NCBI RefSeq assembly: GCF_000970285.1
Contig: NZ_CP009516.1
Coordinates: 1,405,036 to 1,469,035, forward strand
Length of the DNA stretch: 64,000 nucleotides
Direction: 5' to 3'
Source: Methanosarcina horonobensis HB-1 = JCM 15518
Lineage (GTDB): Archaea > Halobacteriota > Methanosarcinia > Methanosarcinales > Methanosarcinaceae
Shown here: one piece after another, positions 54,120-62,081 of the stretch
How positions within the stretch are numbered: the first letter of the stretch is position 1
Layout of the letters: each line of letters opens with the position of its first letter
Made by a program: the position numbers and the translations under genes
Notes under the pieces: model-generated
What the model was told of the DNA's origin: nothing
The model's input: only the letters and a program-made list of their open reading frames with translations
Database searches by the model: none

Positions 54120-54866
54120 ATGCTTCAAAAAGAAATGGCAGAGTACTGGTCTCAGGGCTCTCAAAATTATGACCGGATTATCCGGGATGAACTGCAAAGC
54201 TTCCGACCTGACCGGTGGCAAAAGCTGATTCTGGGTCAGGCCCCTAAAAAAGATAGCCTGGCTGTGCTGGATGTCGGGTGCGGCCCGGGCTTCTTTTCAA
54301 TCATCCTGAGCCAGGCCGGCCATCAGGTAACCGGAGTGGACTGTGCGGCCGGGATGCTGGAAAGAGCACGGCTCAACGCTGAATTCTCAGGGGTTTCCCC
54401 GAATTTTTTGCAGCTGGACTGTACGGAACTGCCGTTTCCGTACTGCTCCTTTGACCTTGTTGTTAGCAGGAATGTAACGTGGACCTTATCCGACCCCCTG
54501 GCAGTCTACCGGGAATGGCAGCGTGTCCTGAACCCAGGCGGAGTGCTGCTTATTTTTGATGCCAACTGGAACCTGCATTATTATGATGAAAATCTGATGG
54601 AGGAAGTCAAACACAGGGAAAAACTGTGCATTGAAAAATACGGCTAGACTTTTGATGGGGGGACACGTCCTGCAGTGAGCATCGATTATGATCTATTACC
54701 GCTCAGCTCCATAAAACGCCCTAGCTGGGACGTGGAGCAGCTTACAAAGCTCGGCTTTTCAGAGGTCAGCTCTGTCCGGGATATTACCGGTCCTCTGTGG
54801 GACGACAAAGAAAAACTGCTCTACGGAGCCACACCGATGTTCATGGTGAAAGCTGTCAGGGCATAG
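54120..54866 (+). CDS. SAM methyltransferase with in-frame amber codon (candidate pyrrolysine protein)
   Basis: A third methyltransferase of the same family, 248 residues if the TAG at 54645-54647 is read (codon 176). The part before it has V-L-D-V-G-C-G-P-G-F and S-R-N-V-T-W-T-L-S; the part after it continues in the same frame with I-K-R-P-S-W-D and A-T-P-M-F-M, which align with domain 1 and 2 ends of the upstream fusion. In domain 1 the aligned position after E-K-Y-G is Gln (CAG), so TAG may have arisen by a C-to-T change. Methanosarcina reads some TAG as pyrrolysine; a nonsense mutation giving a 175-residue remnant is the alternative. The final stop is also TAG. The start is the ATG at 54120 after AAGGAGATGA. 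Confidence 0.7.
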
Positions 54867-54938
54867 ATAGAAAAAAACAGCACACAGCCGCAGCTCCAAA
54901 AACTGGTGTTTGTCTTTTGCTTTTCCAGCTAATCTTAA

Positions 54939-55160
54939 TTAAAGTGGTCCTGCTGTGTAGAGTTTTCTTCCTCGCTGGTTGTGTTTTCGCAGGACTTCAT
55001 ATATTCCGCTTATCCGCTGACTGCCCGAAGTTGTGACTTCGATTATCCATGAGTGAATCCCGGGAGCATCTGGCCTGTTTTGAGAATTTGGACCTGCGAC
55101 GTATTCGTCGCTGAGAATGCGGAGCCCGTCGGTCAGGTTAAGTTCCCAGAAACAGCCAAA
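54939..55160 (-). pseudogene. Chagasin-like inhibitor relic 2
   Basis: On the minus strand, a divergent fragment reads G-C-F-W-E-L-N-L-T-D-G-L-R-I-L-S-D-E and then H-S-W-I-I-E-V-T-T-S-G-S-Q, aligning with the middle and C-terminal part of the intact gene at 56577-57134. A frameshift follows near Y-E-V-L-R (the other frame gives E-N-T-T-S-E-E-E-N). Signal and N-terminus are absent. Confidence 0.65.
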
Positions 55161-55162
55161 GA

Positions 55163-55690
55163 ATAATCGAAACGGAAGAAAATATCGATGAAGTCTTCTT
55201 TGAAATTTTAAATCACCATACAGCTGGAAGCCCTATTGATGCTGAAACAAAGTGGACAAATCTAAGCCTTAAAGAAATATCAAAGGCATTTGAATCAAAG
55301 GGTATGAATGTAAGTCCCCACGTAATAAAGCAGCTTTTGAAGAAATATGGTTTCGTAAAGAGAAAAATGCAGCAAAAAGCTGTCACAATGAAAGCATGTA
55401 AAGATAGCGACGAGCAATTTGAGAGGATTCAAGAGCTGATAAACGAATATTCAAAAAGCGAGAATCCAATTATTAGTATAGATGTCAAAAAAGAATTCAT
55501 AGGCAACTTCTTCCGCGAGAGAAAATCTATTGTACTAAACAAGTAAAGGTTTATGACCACAATTTCAATACATTTTCAGATGGTGTTGTAATTCCACATG
55601 AGATATACGACGTTAAACTTAACGAAGGATACATAACTTTAGGAGCCAGTAAGGATACAAATGAGTTTTGTTGTGACTGCATTAAGGTAA
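55163..55690 (+). mobile_element. ISAzo13-family transposase remnant
   Basis: The plus strand encodes H-H-T-A-G-S-P, K-W-T-N-L-S-L-K-E-I and L-L-K-K-Y-G-F-V-K-R-K, then N-P-I-I-S-I-D-V-K-K-E-F-I-G-N-F, the N-terminal and first catalytic Asp region of an ISAzo13-like DDE transposase. A frameshift near 55540 leads into V-Y-D-H-N-F-N-T-F-S-D-G-V and T-N-E-F-C-C-D. Both element ends and the rest of the transposase are missing. It is inserted beside a chagasin relic. Confidence 0.7.
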
Positions 55691-55730
55691 CATCTTACCA
55701 TCCGCCGGCGGTCCGGCAGTCCACTCCCCA

Positions 55731-56187
55731 TCACTTTTTCCTGAGCCTCCGTTCTCCATAAAGACAGGTCAAGCCTTCCAATAACCCGAAGCCCGGAGCA
55801 GAGTTATTATTTCTCGATTCATTTCCGCCCGAGCTGCTGTAATTATCAGGTCCGGAATTATTATCATTTTTACTGTTGTTGTTCGAATTATTGAGTTCGA
55901 CAGCGTTTTTTTCTTCAGGCGATAATAAGCTGGTTTCTTCAATTCCCGTATCTGCAGTTGAACCGGAGGTCACTCCTGCGCTTTGATCAGTCATATTGGA
56001 ATCTATAAAGGCCCAATGGCAACTCCAGTAGGATGATGTCCTAAATTTACAGTGGCTGTAACAGTGTTTGTAGCTGTATCAATTACAGAAACAGTGTTGC
56101 TGCCTGAATTAGTCACATACACCTTATTCCCGTCAGGGCTGACAGCAACTTCATAAGGACTGTCTTTTCCCTCATCCGGACATCGGG
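55731..56187 (-). pseudogene. C-terminal remnant of a YVTN-type beta-propeller surface protein with PGF-CTERM
   Basis: On the minus strand the sequence reads [20 protein letters not shown] (a YVTN repeat), then a one-base frameshift at about 56008-56014, then an Asn/Ser-rich linker and the end A-P-G-F-G-L-L-E-G-L-T-C-L-Y-G-E-R-R-L. The last is a PGF-CTERM sorting signal: P-G-F, hydrophobic stretch and basic tail, processed by archaeosortase. The N-terminal propeller blades are lost. Confidence 0.65.
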
Positions 56188-56227
56188 GGAAACTCGCCGA
56201 AACGTCCTGTTTTCGGGTATTGTTCCG

Positions 56228-56455
56228 ATGAAAAATGAGCTTGAGATAATAATCAATGCAAAATACAAAATAAAGAAGTATTCGGATATTTGTGGGAATT
56301 TTGAGGACAAATATGGGATGGATTCAGAAATCTTTATGGAAAGATTCAACGCCGGTAAACTTGGAGATCGTGACGACTTACTCGACTGGTACGCCGCAAA
56401 AGGAGGCCTTAAAATCTGGAACAAAAAAATAAAAGTCATCTCAGCAATTGAATAT
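56228..56455 (+). pseudogene. Small acidic protein, family copy 2 (degraded)
   Basis: Matches the small protein family from A-K-Y-K-I-K-K-Y-S to L-D-W-Y-A-A-K-G-G-L and I-S-A-I-E-Y, but the first 30 residues (S-E-V-I-R-A-A-L region) are missing and the natural stop is lost, so the frame runs on to 56596. The upstream junction falls against the beta-propeller relic. Confidence 0.72.
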
Positions 56456-56576
56456 AACCTGCCAAAAACCAAAAATCAAAGCTTTGCTGGCACTCCCCTA
56501 AGCAAGTTAGCGAGGTACTTGACTGAAATTAAAAAAGTAAAAAAAAGGAATAAAATCTGGAAACAAAAAATACTTC

Positions 56577-57134
56577 TCACTCAACCTCAACAGTGAGTGT
56601 AAAGTTATCTTCAGTACCCGTTGCATTTTCCCAGGCCTGCTTATATACTCCATTCACCTGCTGGCTGCCCTGGTCCACAGCTTCAATTATCCATGAATGG
56701 TTTCCAGGAACACCGGTCATATTTTCAGAGACTTCATCCTGGGTATAATTGTCGCTGAGAACACTGAGCCCCTCGCTCACGTTAAGTTCCCAGGCATAGC
56801 CTGTAGATGGGTTTTCCCCGAGCTTAAGGGTAAAGTTTTCTCCATTTTTGATACTAATGCTTGTCCCGTTGTCAGCCTCGGTTACTATCAGTCCTGTTTC
56901 CATTGTTTCATTAACTTCAGTTGTACTGTTCTCAGCCGTGTTATTTTCAGCTGTGTTATTTTCAGCAGCATTTTCGCCTTCCGTATCAGCTGTTTCCGGA
57001 GCTGCATGCGGAGCCTGTTCCGAACCTGCCGGTGTTTCATCTTCTCCGGTTTCTGACTCTTCGGCACAACCGGCCGCAAAGACAACTGCGGCAATGATAA
57101 GGAGCATTGCCATTATCTTTAAAATTTTCTTCAT
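56577..57134 (-). CDS. Chagasin-like peptidase inhibitor lipoprotein (family I42)
   Basis: Likely inhibits papain-type cysteine peptidases at the cell surface. The 185-residue protein has a lipoprotein signal ending A-A-G-C (Cys-23), a long Glu/Asn/Thr-rich linker with repeated A-E-N-N-T, then the inhibitor domain with the three family loops: N-P-S-T-G-Y-A-W, G-V-P-G-N-H-S-W and Y-K-Q-A-W-E. The linker is encoded by short tandem repeats (AAAATAACAC-like). Truncated relatives lie at 42427-42750 and 54939-55160. It is the only complete copy. Confidence 0.85.
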   Translation of the reverse strand: MKKILKIMAMLLIIAAVVFAAGCAEESETGEDETPAGSEQAPHAAPETADTEGENAAENNTAENNTAENSTTEVNETMETGLIVTEADNGTSISIKNGENFTLKLGENPSTGYAWELNVSEGLSVLSDNYTQDEVSENMTGVPGNHSWIIEAVDQGSQQVNGVYKQAWENATGTEDNFTLTVEVE

Positions 57135-57481
57135 AACTATTCCCTCAAAAAATCTCTTCCTTTAGCTTCTCATAATGCCTGGTTTATTGTACTTCTTTAC
57201 TCGCATTACTGGTCTTTGAAAATAAATCTTGAAAAACAATTGATTCTCGTACTCCACACTTTTTCGGGAATCAATCTATCTTCCAAACTTGATAAAGGCT
57301 GCCAGAAAAAAACAAATCGGATGGATCAGGACGGAAAATAAATGTATTGTTTTGTACCTTTCAGAAAACATCCACGGAATCTTGGCAATAAATGTTAAAT
57401 AGTAATTTTCTATTGAATTAAAACCTTTCGTTTTATTTCGAGAGATTAGTATTTTAGGCTTAAGGAATTTGCCGTTCCTTA

Positions 57482-57557
57482 GACTGGTACGCCGCAAAAA
57501 GAGGCCTTAATTTCTGGAGCAAAAGGCTAAAAATCATCTCAGCAATTGATATCTAAA
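57482..57557 (+). pseudogene. Small acidic protein, family copy 3 (C-terminal fragment)
   Basis: Reads D-W-Y-A-A-K-R-G-L-N-F-W-S-K-R-L-K and ends I-S-A-I-D-I with a TAA stop, the C-terminal quarter of the family of 42918-43208. The remaining gap, 57135-57945, shows no gene; a TATA-like TTTATATA is near 57619. Confidence 0.7.
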
Positions 57558-57945
57558 CCTCCCCTTTTACCTCTAAAACACCTTCAACTTCCCCATTGCC
57601 CACTCTTATCACGCAAGTTTTATATATCATACCACGCAAATAGTAAGATTGTATAAAAGTCTCTAAATTGGAGAGTGTTTTTTCAGGTAATGCTGCACGC
57701 AGGGATCAATTTTAGTGAACCTTCAGATGCAACAATTGGGGTTTTCAACATCTTATCTCGTTTTAGGAGCTTTTTATAAGCTACGTCATGCGTTTTAAAC
57801 GGGGTCGTTGTTCTATTCGAGCCGGTTGAAACTACACAAAATTACCTGAACTGAAATTTAAAAAAACAGAATTATAAACGAAACAAACCGAAAATTGAAA
57901 ACAAAAACACTCTTTAGGACCTTTATTCGCGAGGTTTGAAATAAG

Positions 57946-58194
57946 ATGTCAGAAGAATCCGATGATTCAGACAGTAGTGATAGTAGCGATAGTAGAAGCC
58001 GTCAGAAAATGTTCACAGTAGCCGGAATGGTTCTGTGTGTAATACAGTTTGCCTTTTTCGTGGGCATGATTACAATGTTCATGGAGATGGACTTTGCACA
58101 GGGCTTCAAGTTCATGTTGCTTGCGTATTCTTCAGCGTTCATTTACAAGAACATGGAGAATTCCGGGATAATCCGGCTTGTAACACGAAACTGA
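57946..58194 (+). CDS. Small membrane protein with acidic/serine N-terminus
   Basis: An 82-residue protein. The first 18 residues are an Asp-Ser repeat (D-S-D-S-S-D-S-S-D-S), followed by two hydrophobic helices (V-A-G-M-V-L-C-V-I-Q-F-A-F-F-V-G-M and a second after F-A-Q-G-F-K) and a short basic end. The start ATG follows GAGGT. No known family was recognised; membrane location is from the helices. Confidence 0.68.
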   Translation: MSEESDDSDSSDSSDSRSRQKMFTVAGMVLCVIQFAFFVGMITMFMEMDFAQGFKFMLLAYSSAFIYKNMENSGIIRLVTRN

Positions 58195-58470
58195 TGGTGG
58201 TGTGGATTTAATTCGGATCCACACTTTTATGTCTCTACCTTCTGTCCTGCATCACATTTTATCTGTTTTTTATATTCTTTTTTCATGAGCCTTCTTTGGG
58301 CCTGTGAATTTGTATAAATATATTTATTTCTCTGTTGTTTTTCCGGCTTGAACCCTTAAATACTTAAAGAAAAGCAAGCATACTTAAGGAAAGCGAGCTT
58401 TCTGAACAAATAGAAAAAGACATATAGGATTATTTTTTAGTATCAGCAACAATTCTTCTATGGGATAAAC

Positions 58471-58761
58471 ATGGATCTTACATTGCAGATTGATACCGAT
58501 TACTCGCTGCAGGAAGCAAGCGAGGTCATTCGTGCGGCTCTGGAACATGAGAAACATCTTGCGAAGTATAAGGTACAACGCTATGCCATGATCTGCGATG
58601 AATTTGAAGACCAGTATGACCTGATCTCAACGGAATTCATGCAAAAATTCGAAGCCGGCGAATTCATGGACGACGAAAAATGTTTTGACTGGTACGCCGC
58701 AAAAAGAGGCCTTGACCACTGGAAAAAAAAGCTGGCTGTCCTTAATGCTGTAAAGTACTGA
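58471..58761 (+). CDS. Small acidic protein, family copy 4 (intact)
   Basis: A 96-residue paralogue of 42918-43208 with S-E-V-I-R-A-A-L-E-H-E-K-H, A-K-Y-K-V-Q-R-Y and F-D-W-Y-A-A-K-R-G-L-D-H-W. The acidic F-E-A-G-E-F-M-D-D-E segment is diverged from the G-D-D-D-D type. Start ATG at 58471, no operon partner; the upstream 270 bases show no toxin gene. Confidence 0.75.
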   Translation: MDLTLQIDTDYSLQEASEVIRAALEHEKHLAKYKVQRYAMICDEFEDQYDLISTEFMQKFEAGEFMDDEKCFDWYAAKRGLDHWKKKLAVLNAVKY

Positions 58762-58929
58762 TCAGTAAAGTACTGATCGGCAGAATGCAGCTGTCAGAAT
58801 GCCGCTTGCTGCAGAAACTATTCTTTTTCATCATTCCTTTTCCTGGTTTTTCTCTTTTTTCTTTTTTGTCTCCTCTTTTTTGTTATAGCTTTTCTAAAAA
58901 ATGTTTTCTTCCGGAATAAACCAGTTTAT

Positions 58930-59451
58930 TCACTTCTTTTTGGGAGCAAAATATCCACCGCTAATGGGCTTTGTGTTGCTTACGGTGATGAATACCCTCT
59001 CATCATATTCATATAAAATTTGTTTTAATTTGTCCAGGTCTTTTCTCTTAAGGGCTATGTTCAAAATTTCCCGGGAGCCTTCTTTTCCGGAACCCTGAAC
59101 CGAAGTTACTCCAAACCCGTTATTTCTCAATGAGTCGAGTACTTCCCGGTTTTTGCTGGTTTTTAAGACTACCTGGGCAGCAAAGTTTCCAAGTGCGATT
59201 TTCTCTTCTATGAAAATCCCTATGTAGTTCCCGCTTGCAAAGCCCAGGGCATAGGCAAGCAAATTCCCGGGGTCATCAAGCCCGTTGACAACTTTTCCCA
59301 GGGCGGTTATGTATATTATTATTTCAAAAAAACCGATGGCTGCCGCATGGAGTTTTCTTCCCTGGACTACCATCAATGTTCGAACAGTGGACAAAGAAAC
59401 ATCGCAAATTCTGGCAAAGAAAATTAATATATATCCTGACAAATATTCCAT
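58930..59451 (-). CDS. UPF0316 family membrane protein (DUF5698/DUF2179)
   Basis: A 173-residue protein with three N-terminal hydrophobic segments (Y-I-L-I-F-F-A-R-I-C-D-V-S-L-S-T-V-R-T as the family hallmark, F-F-E-I-I-I-Y-I, A-L-G-F-A-S-G-N-Y-I-G) and a C-terminal DUF2179 cytoplasmic domain. The length is typical. Function of the family is not established. Start ATG at 59451. Confidence 0.9.
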   Translation of the reverse strand: MEYLSGYILIFFARICDVSLSTVRTLMVVQGRKLHAAAIGFFEIIIYITALGKVVNGLDDPGNLLAYALGFASGNYIGIFIEEKIALGNFAAQVVLKTSKNREVLDSLRNNGFGVTSVQGSGKEGSREILNIALKRKDLDKLKQILYEYDERVFITVSNTKPISGGYFAPKKK

Positions 59452-59840
59452 TAGGCAAGCATCCTTTTTTGCCTGGCTGGGCCTTCACTTGAGCGGCAGA
59501 TATTTCTTTTCTGGTTTTTCTTATGTACGGGATCAGATTATTAGTAGGTTTAAAATATTTATTAAGTTTATCCCTCTCCTGATTTATATATTTACCCCAT
59601 AAATTCTGAATTATACAATAATTTCTTTATTGAAGCCTTTTTAAACGCTGTGCAGGAGAGCTAATTTTCGAAATATTCAGAACTTAATCATTATGAGCAA
59701 ATTCAAATTTTTCAGGATGTAAGCAGCCTGGGTTATACTTTTGTTCCCTGCTTGGCTCAAAACCTTGAGGGCCTCATAGAAATTAAAACAGATATGGAGC
59801 ACTTTTTACTGTCAGAGATATTTCTGCTTAGAGGATATAG

Positions 59841-59892
59841 GACCTTACATTGTAGACTGATACTGATTGTTTTCAGCTTCGCGGAAAGCCTA
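59841..59892 (+). pseudogene. Small acidic protein, family copy 5 (N-terminal fragment)
   Basis: GAC-CTT-ACA-TTG-TAG-ACT-GAT reads D-L-T-L-(stop)-T-D-T-D and then F-Q-L-R, aligned with D-L-T-L-Q-I-D-T-D-Y-S-L-Q at the start of the copy at 58471. A C-to-T change makes the stop. It ends beside a 29-bp tandem repeat. Confidence 0.55.
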
Positions 59893-59941
59893 AAATTAAT
59901 GATAATGTATAAGAAAGTCTAAAATTAATGATAATGTATAA
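59884..59941. repeat. Two 29-bp tandem repeats upstream of the DUF1724 regulator
   Basis: GAAAG-C/T-CTAAAATTAATG-ATAATGTATAA occurs at 59884-59912 and 59913-59941 with one difference. The second unit ends in a TATA-box-like ATGTATAAATA, about 50 bases before the ATG at 59993, so the duplication includes the promoter region. The remainder of 59452-59840 shows no gene. Confidence 0.8.
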
Positions 59942-59992
59942 ATAGCTGGGTTTCTATCTTTACATCAGTATAATTTTTTTTCGGGGGTTCTG

Positions 59993-60787
59993 ATGAAGGA
60001 GAAAGCTAAATTAACAGAACTGGTTTTCTTGTCAGATAAAAGGAAGAAACTTCTTCTTTTTCTGAAGGATAAGCCAAGAAATATGGCCGAAATTCAGGAG
60101 CACCTTTCCGCAGATCCTGTTTCAATTCTTCCCCAGATCAAAAAATTAAAAGAAGGTAAGCTTGTTGTACAGAAGAGGCACACCTATGAACTCTCTCTAA
60201 TGGGAGTTGTAGTTGCTGACAAAATGCCGCCTTTTCTGGGAACTCTGGAAGTCCTGGAAGAAAATTTTGACTACTGGACGAAAAGGAACCTTGAAGGCAT
60301 CCCTCCATTTTTACGCAAAAGAATTTTTGAACTGAGGAACTGCAAACTTGTCCTTCCAGACATGAGCCATATGTTCGAACTCAATCCTGAGTTTGTAGAA
60401 AAACTTCACTCCTCCACCCACATCCTCGGTTTTACTTCCTATTTTCATCCTTCTTTTACTACACTCTACCCTGAACTCGCAAAAAAGAAGGGAGTAAAAA
60501 TCTCTTTAATGCTTACGGATCCGGTGCTCCGGAGGTTCGAAAAGGATTTCGGAGAGGAACTGTGCACCTTCCTGAGCTTTAAAAACGTCAGGTTATTCAC
60601 CTATCCTCAGGACCCTAAAATTGCAGACTTTACCGTAACAGATAATTTTTTTCTGCTTACTCTTTTCCCCAAAGAAAAAATTTTTGAACACGAAAGCTTG
60701 CTAAGTTCAGAGCCTGAAGCCCTTAAATGGGGTACTGACCTTTTCTTTCATATGCTAAAAGAAGCAGTTCAGGTAAAAGAGATTTAA
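59993..60787 (+). CDS. wHTH-DUF1724 methanogen transcriptional regulator (Msr-like)
   Basis: A 264-residue ArsR-like regulator of the family that includes the Methanosarcina Msr proteins. The winged helix occupies residues about 10-70 (L-V-F-L-S-D-K-R-K-K-L-L-L-F-L-K, then L-P-Q-I-K-K-L-K-E-G-K-L-V) and the rest is DUF1724 with H-S-S-T-H-I-L-G-F and L-M-L-T-D-P-V-L. Relatives control methanol- and methylamine-specific methyltransferase genes; no such genes lie here. The ATG follows GGGGG with a short spacer. Monocistronic. Confidence 0.88.
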   Translation: MKEKAKLTELVFLSDKRKKLLLFLKDKPRNMAEIQEHLSADPVSILPQIKKLKEGKLVVQKRHTYELSLMGVVVADKMPPFLGTLEVLEENFDYWTKRNLEGIPPFLRKRIFELRNCKLVLPDMSHMFELNPEFVEKLHSSTHILGFTSYFHPSFTTLYPELAKKKGVKISLMLTDPVLRRFEKDFGEELCTFLSFKNVRLFTYPQDPKIADFTVTDNFFLLTLFPKEKIFEHESLLSSEPEALKWGTDLFFHMLKEAVQVKEI

Positions 60788-60937
60788 ATTCACGTTCTAC
60801 GCTAACTCTTGCAGACCTGCATTTCTACAACACTACAATATTACAGTATTTGTTGAGAATTTCTATAATTTATGTAAAGTTGTTTATTTTCATAACTACT
60901 TTATATGAAATAGAATACTATTATAACCGGGATAGAC

Positions 60938-61228
60938 ATGAGTTTCACACTCAATATAGAAACTGATTTCTCACCTCAGGAAGTATGTGAAGCTATCCGT
61001 TCGGCTCTGGAACATGAAAAACATGTCGCAAAATACAAGGTCAAGCGATACTCCATAATCTGTGAGGATTTCGAGGCAAAGTTCGGGTACAGTTCAGGTG
61101 AGCTAAGGGCAAGATTTGAAGCCGGAAATATGGGAGATGAAATTGACTTCTTCGACTGGTATGCGGCAAAAAGGGGACTTGACCACTGGAGCAAAAGGCT
61201 TGAGATCCTTTCAGGGATTTCCCTTTGA
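60938..61228 (+). CDS. Small acidic protein, family copy 6 (intact)
   Basis: A 96-residue paralogue with C-E-A-I-R-S-A-L-E-H-E-K-H-V-A-K-Y-K-V, F-E-A-G-N-M-G-D-E-I-D and F-F-D-W-Y-A-A-K-R-G-L-D-H-W. The DNA match to the copies at 58471 and 42918 is confined to the coding part. No neighbouring toxin-like gene on the same strand. I place the role as unknown; see the family note in findings. Confidence 0.75.
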   Translation: MSFTLNIETDFSPQEVCEAIRSALEHEKHVAKYKVKRYSIICEDFEAKFGYSSGELRARFEAGNMGDEIDFFDWYAAKRGLDHWSKRLEILSGISL

Positions 61229-61611
61229 GAAACAGATTTAAAGTATCCGTTTTTTCCTGGAAATGCCTTTTTCTCAGGTGCCTGAAAGTGAGCTTTGAAA
61301 CCCGGAGCACTCTTCTACGGGATCGTTTTTATTATTTTTGCAGATGACTGCGAATCGAGTTTCAGACAATCCTGATCCTATTTAATATCTTTTTTGGACT
61401 GGTAAGATTCTTCTGCTGCCAGGGCGAAAAATTGATAAATTATTTAAGTATGTTTTAAAGTCTTAACAGGTTAATTTATTTTCTGCATACGGAAACGGTT
61501 CTGTTCTTTACTTCCCTGTTATCTTTTAGCATAACCAGAATATCAATAATTTTTTTCCGGAGAGTCTGCACGGATTTTCCATGTAGAGATAGACTTGAGG
61601 TGTTGAACTTG

Positions 61612-61766
61612 GTGAAAACTGTTTTAAAAAGCATGGTTGGAGAAGCCCTCATTGGGGCATGCCCGGAAATTGCTCATATCGATCTGGTTATCGGTCCAAG
61701 AGGAGGGGTCCGGTAGAAGCAGCATTTATGAACTCCCTGACAATGCCCGGACAGAGTCATACTTAA
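61612..61766 (+). pseudogene. Formaldehyde-activating enzyme (Fae-like) relic
   Basis: The first frame reads M-V-G-E-A-L-I-G-A-C-P-E-I-A-H-I-D-L-V-I-G, the N-terminal active-site part of Fae (H-x-D-L-x-I-G). A net one-base frame change at about 61705-61713 leads to V-E-A-A-F-M-N-S-L-T-M-P-G-Q-S-H-T, the next Fae segment, and then a stop; the C-terminal two thirds are gone. Fae condenses formaldehyde with tetrahydromethanopterin or sarcinapterin. Confidence 0.75.
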
Positions 61767-62081
61767 AAGAAAAGATAAAACTTTTTCTTGAAAACAGTTA
61801 TCACAGAGAAAAACCATAAAAAACCTTAGCAACGCTGGTTGTTATTGCAGGTGTTGCTCTTTTTGTTCTAAAACCTATCATCTCTGTAGAAAACCTATCT
61901 AAACCAGCTTTAAGAGGCGGAACATAAATCAGTAAAAATGAATCAATCTGTTCAGTTTAACTTTAAGGCGGGAAGTCCCCTTCCTCGGAGCGAAGCGACA
62001 GGTGGGGGATGAAAGCCGTCAACTTCACTATATTAAGTTTAACAAAACCTATATATTTTTTTAAAACATATAATATATAGT

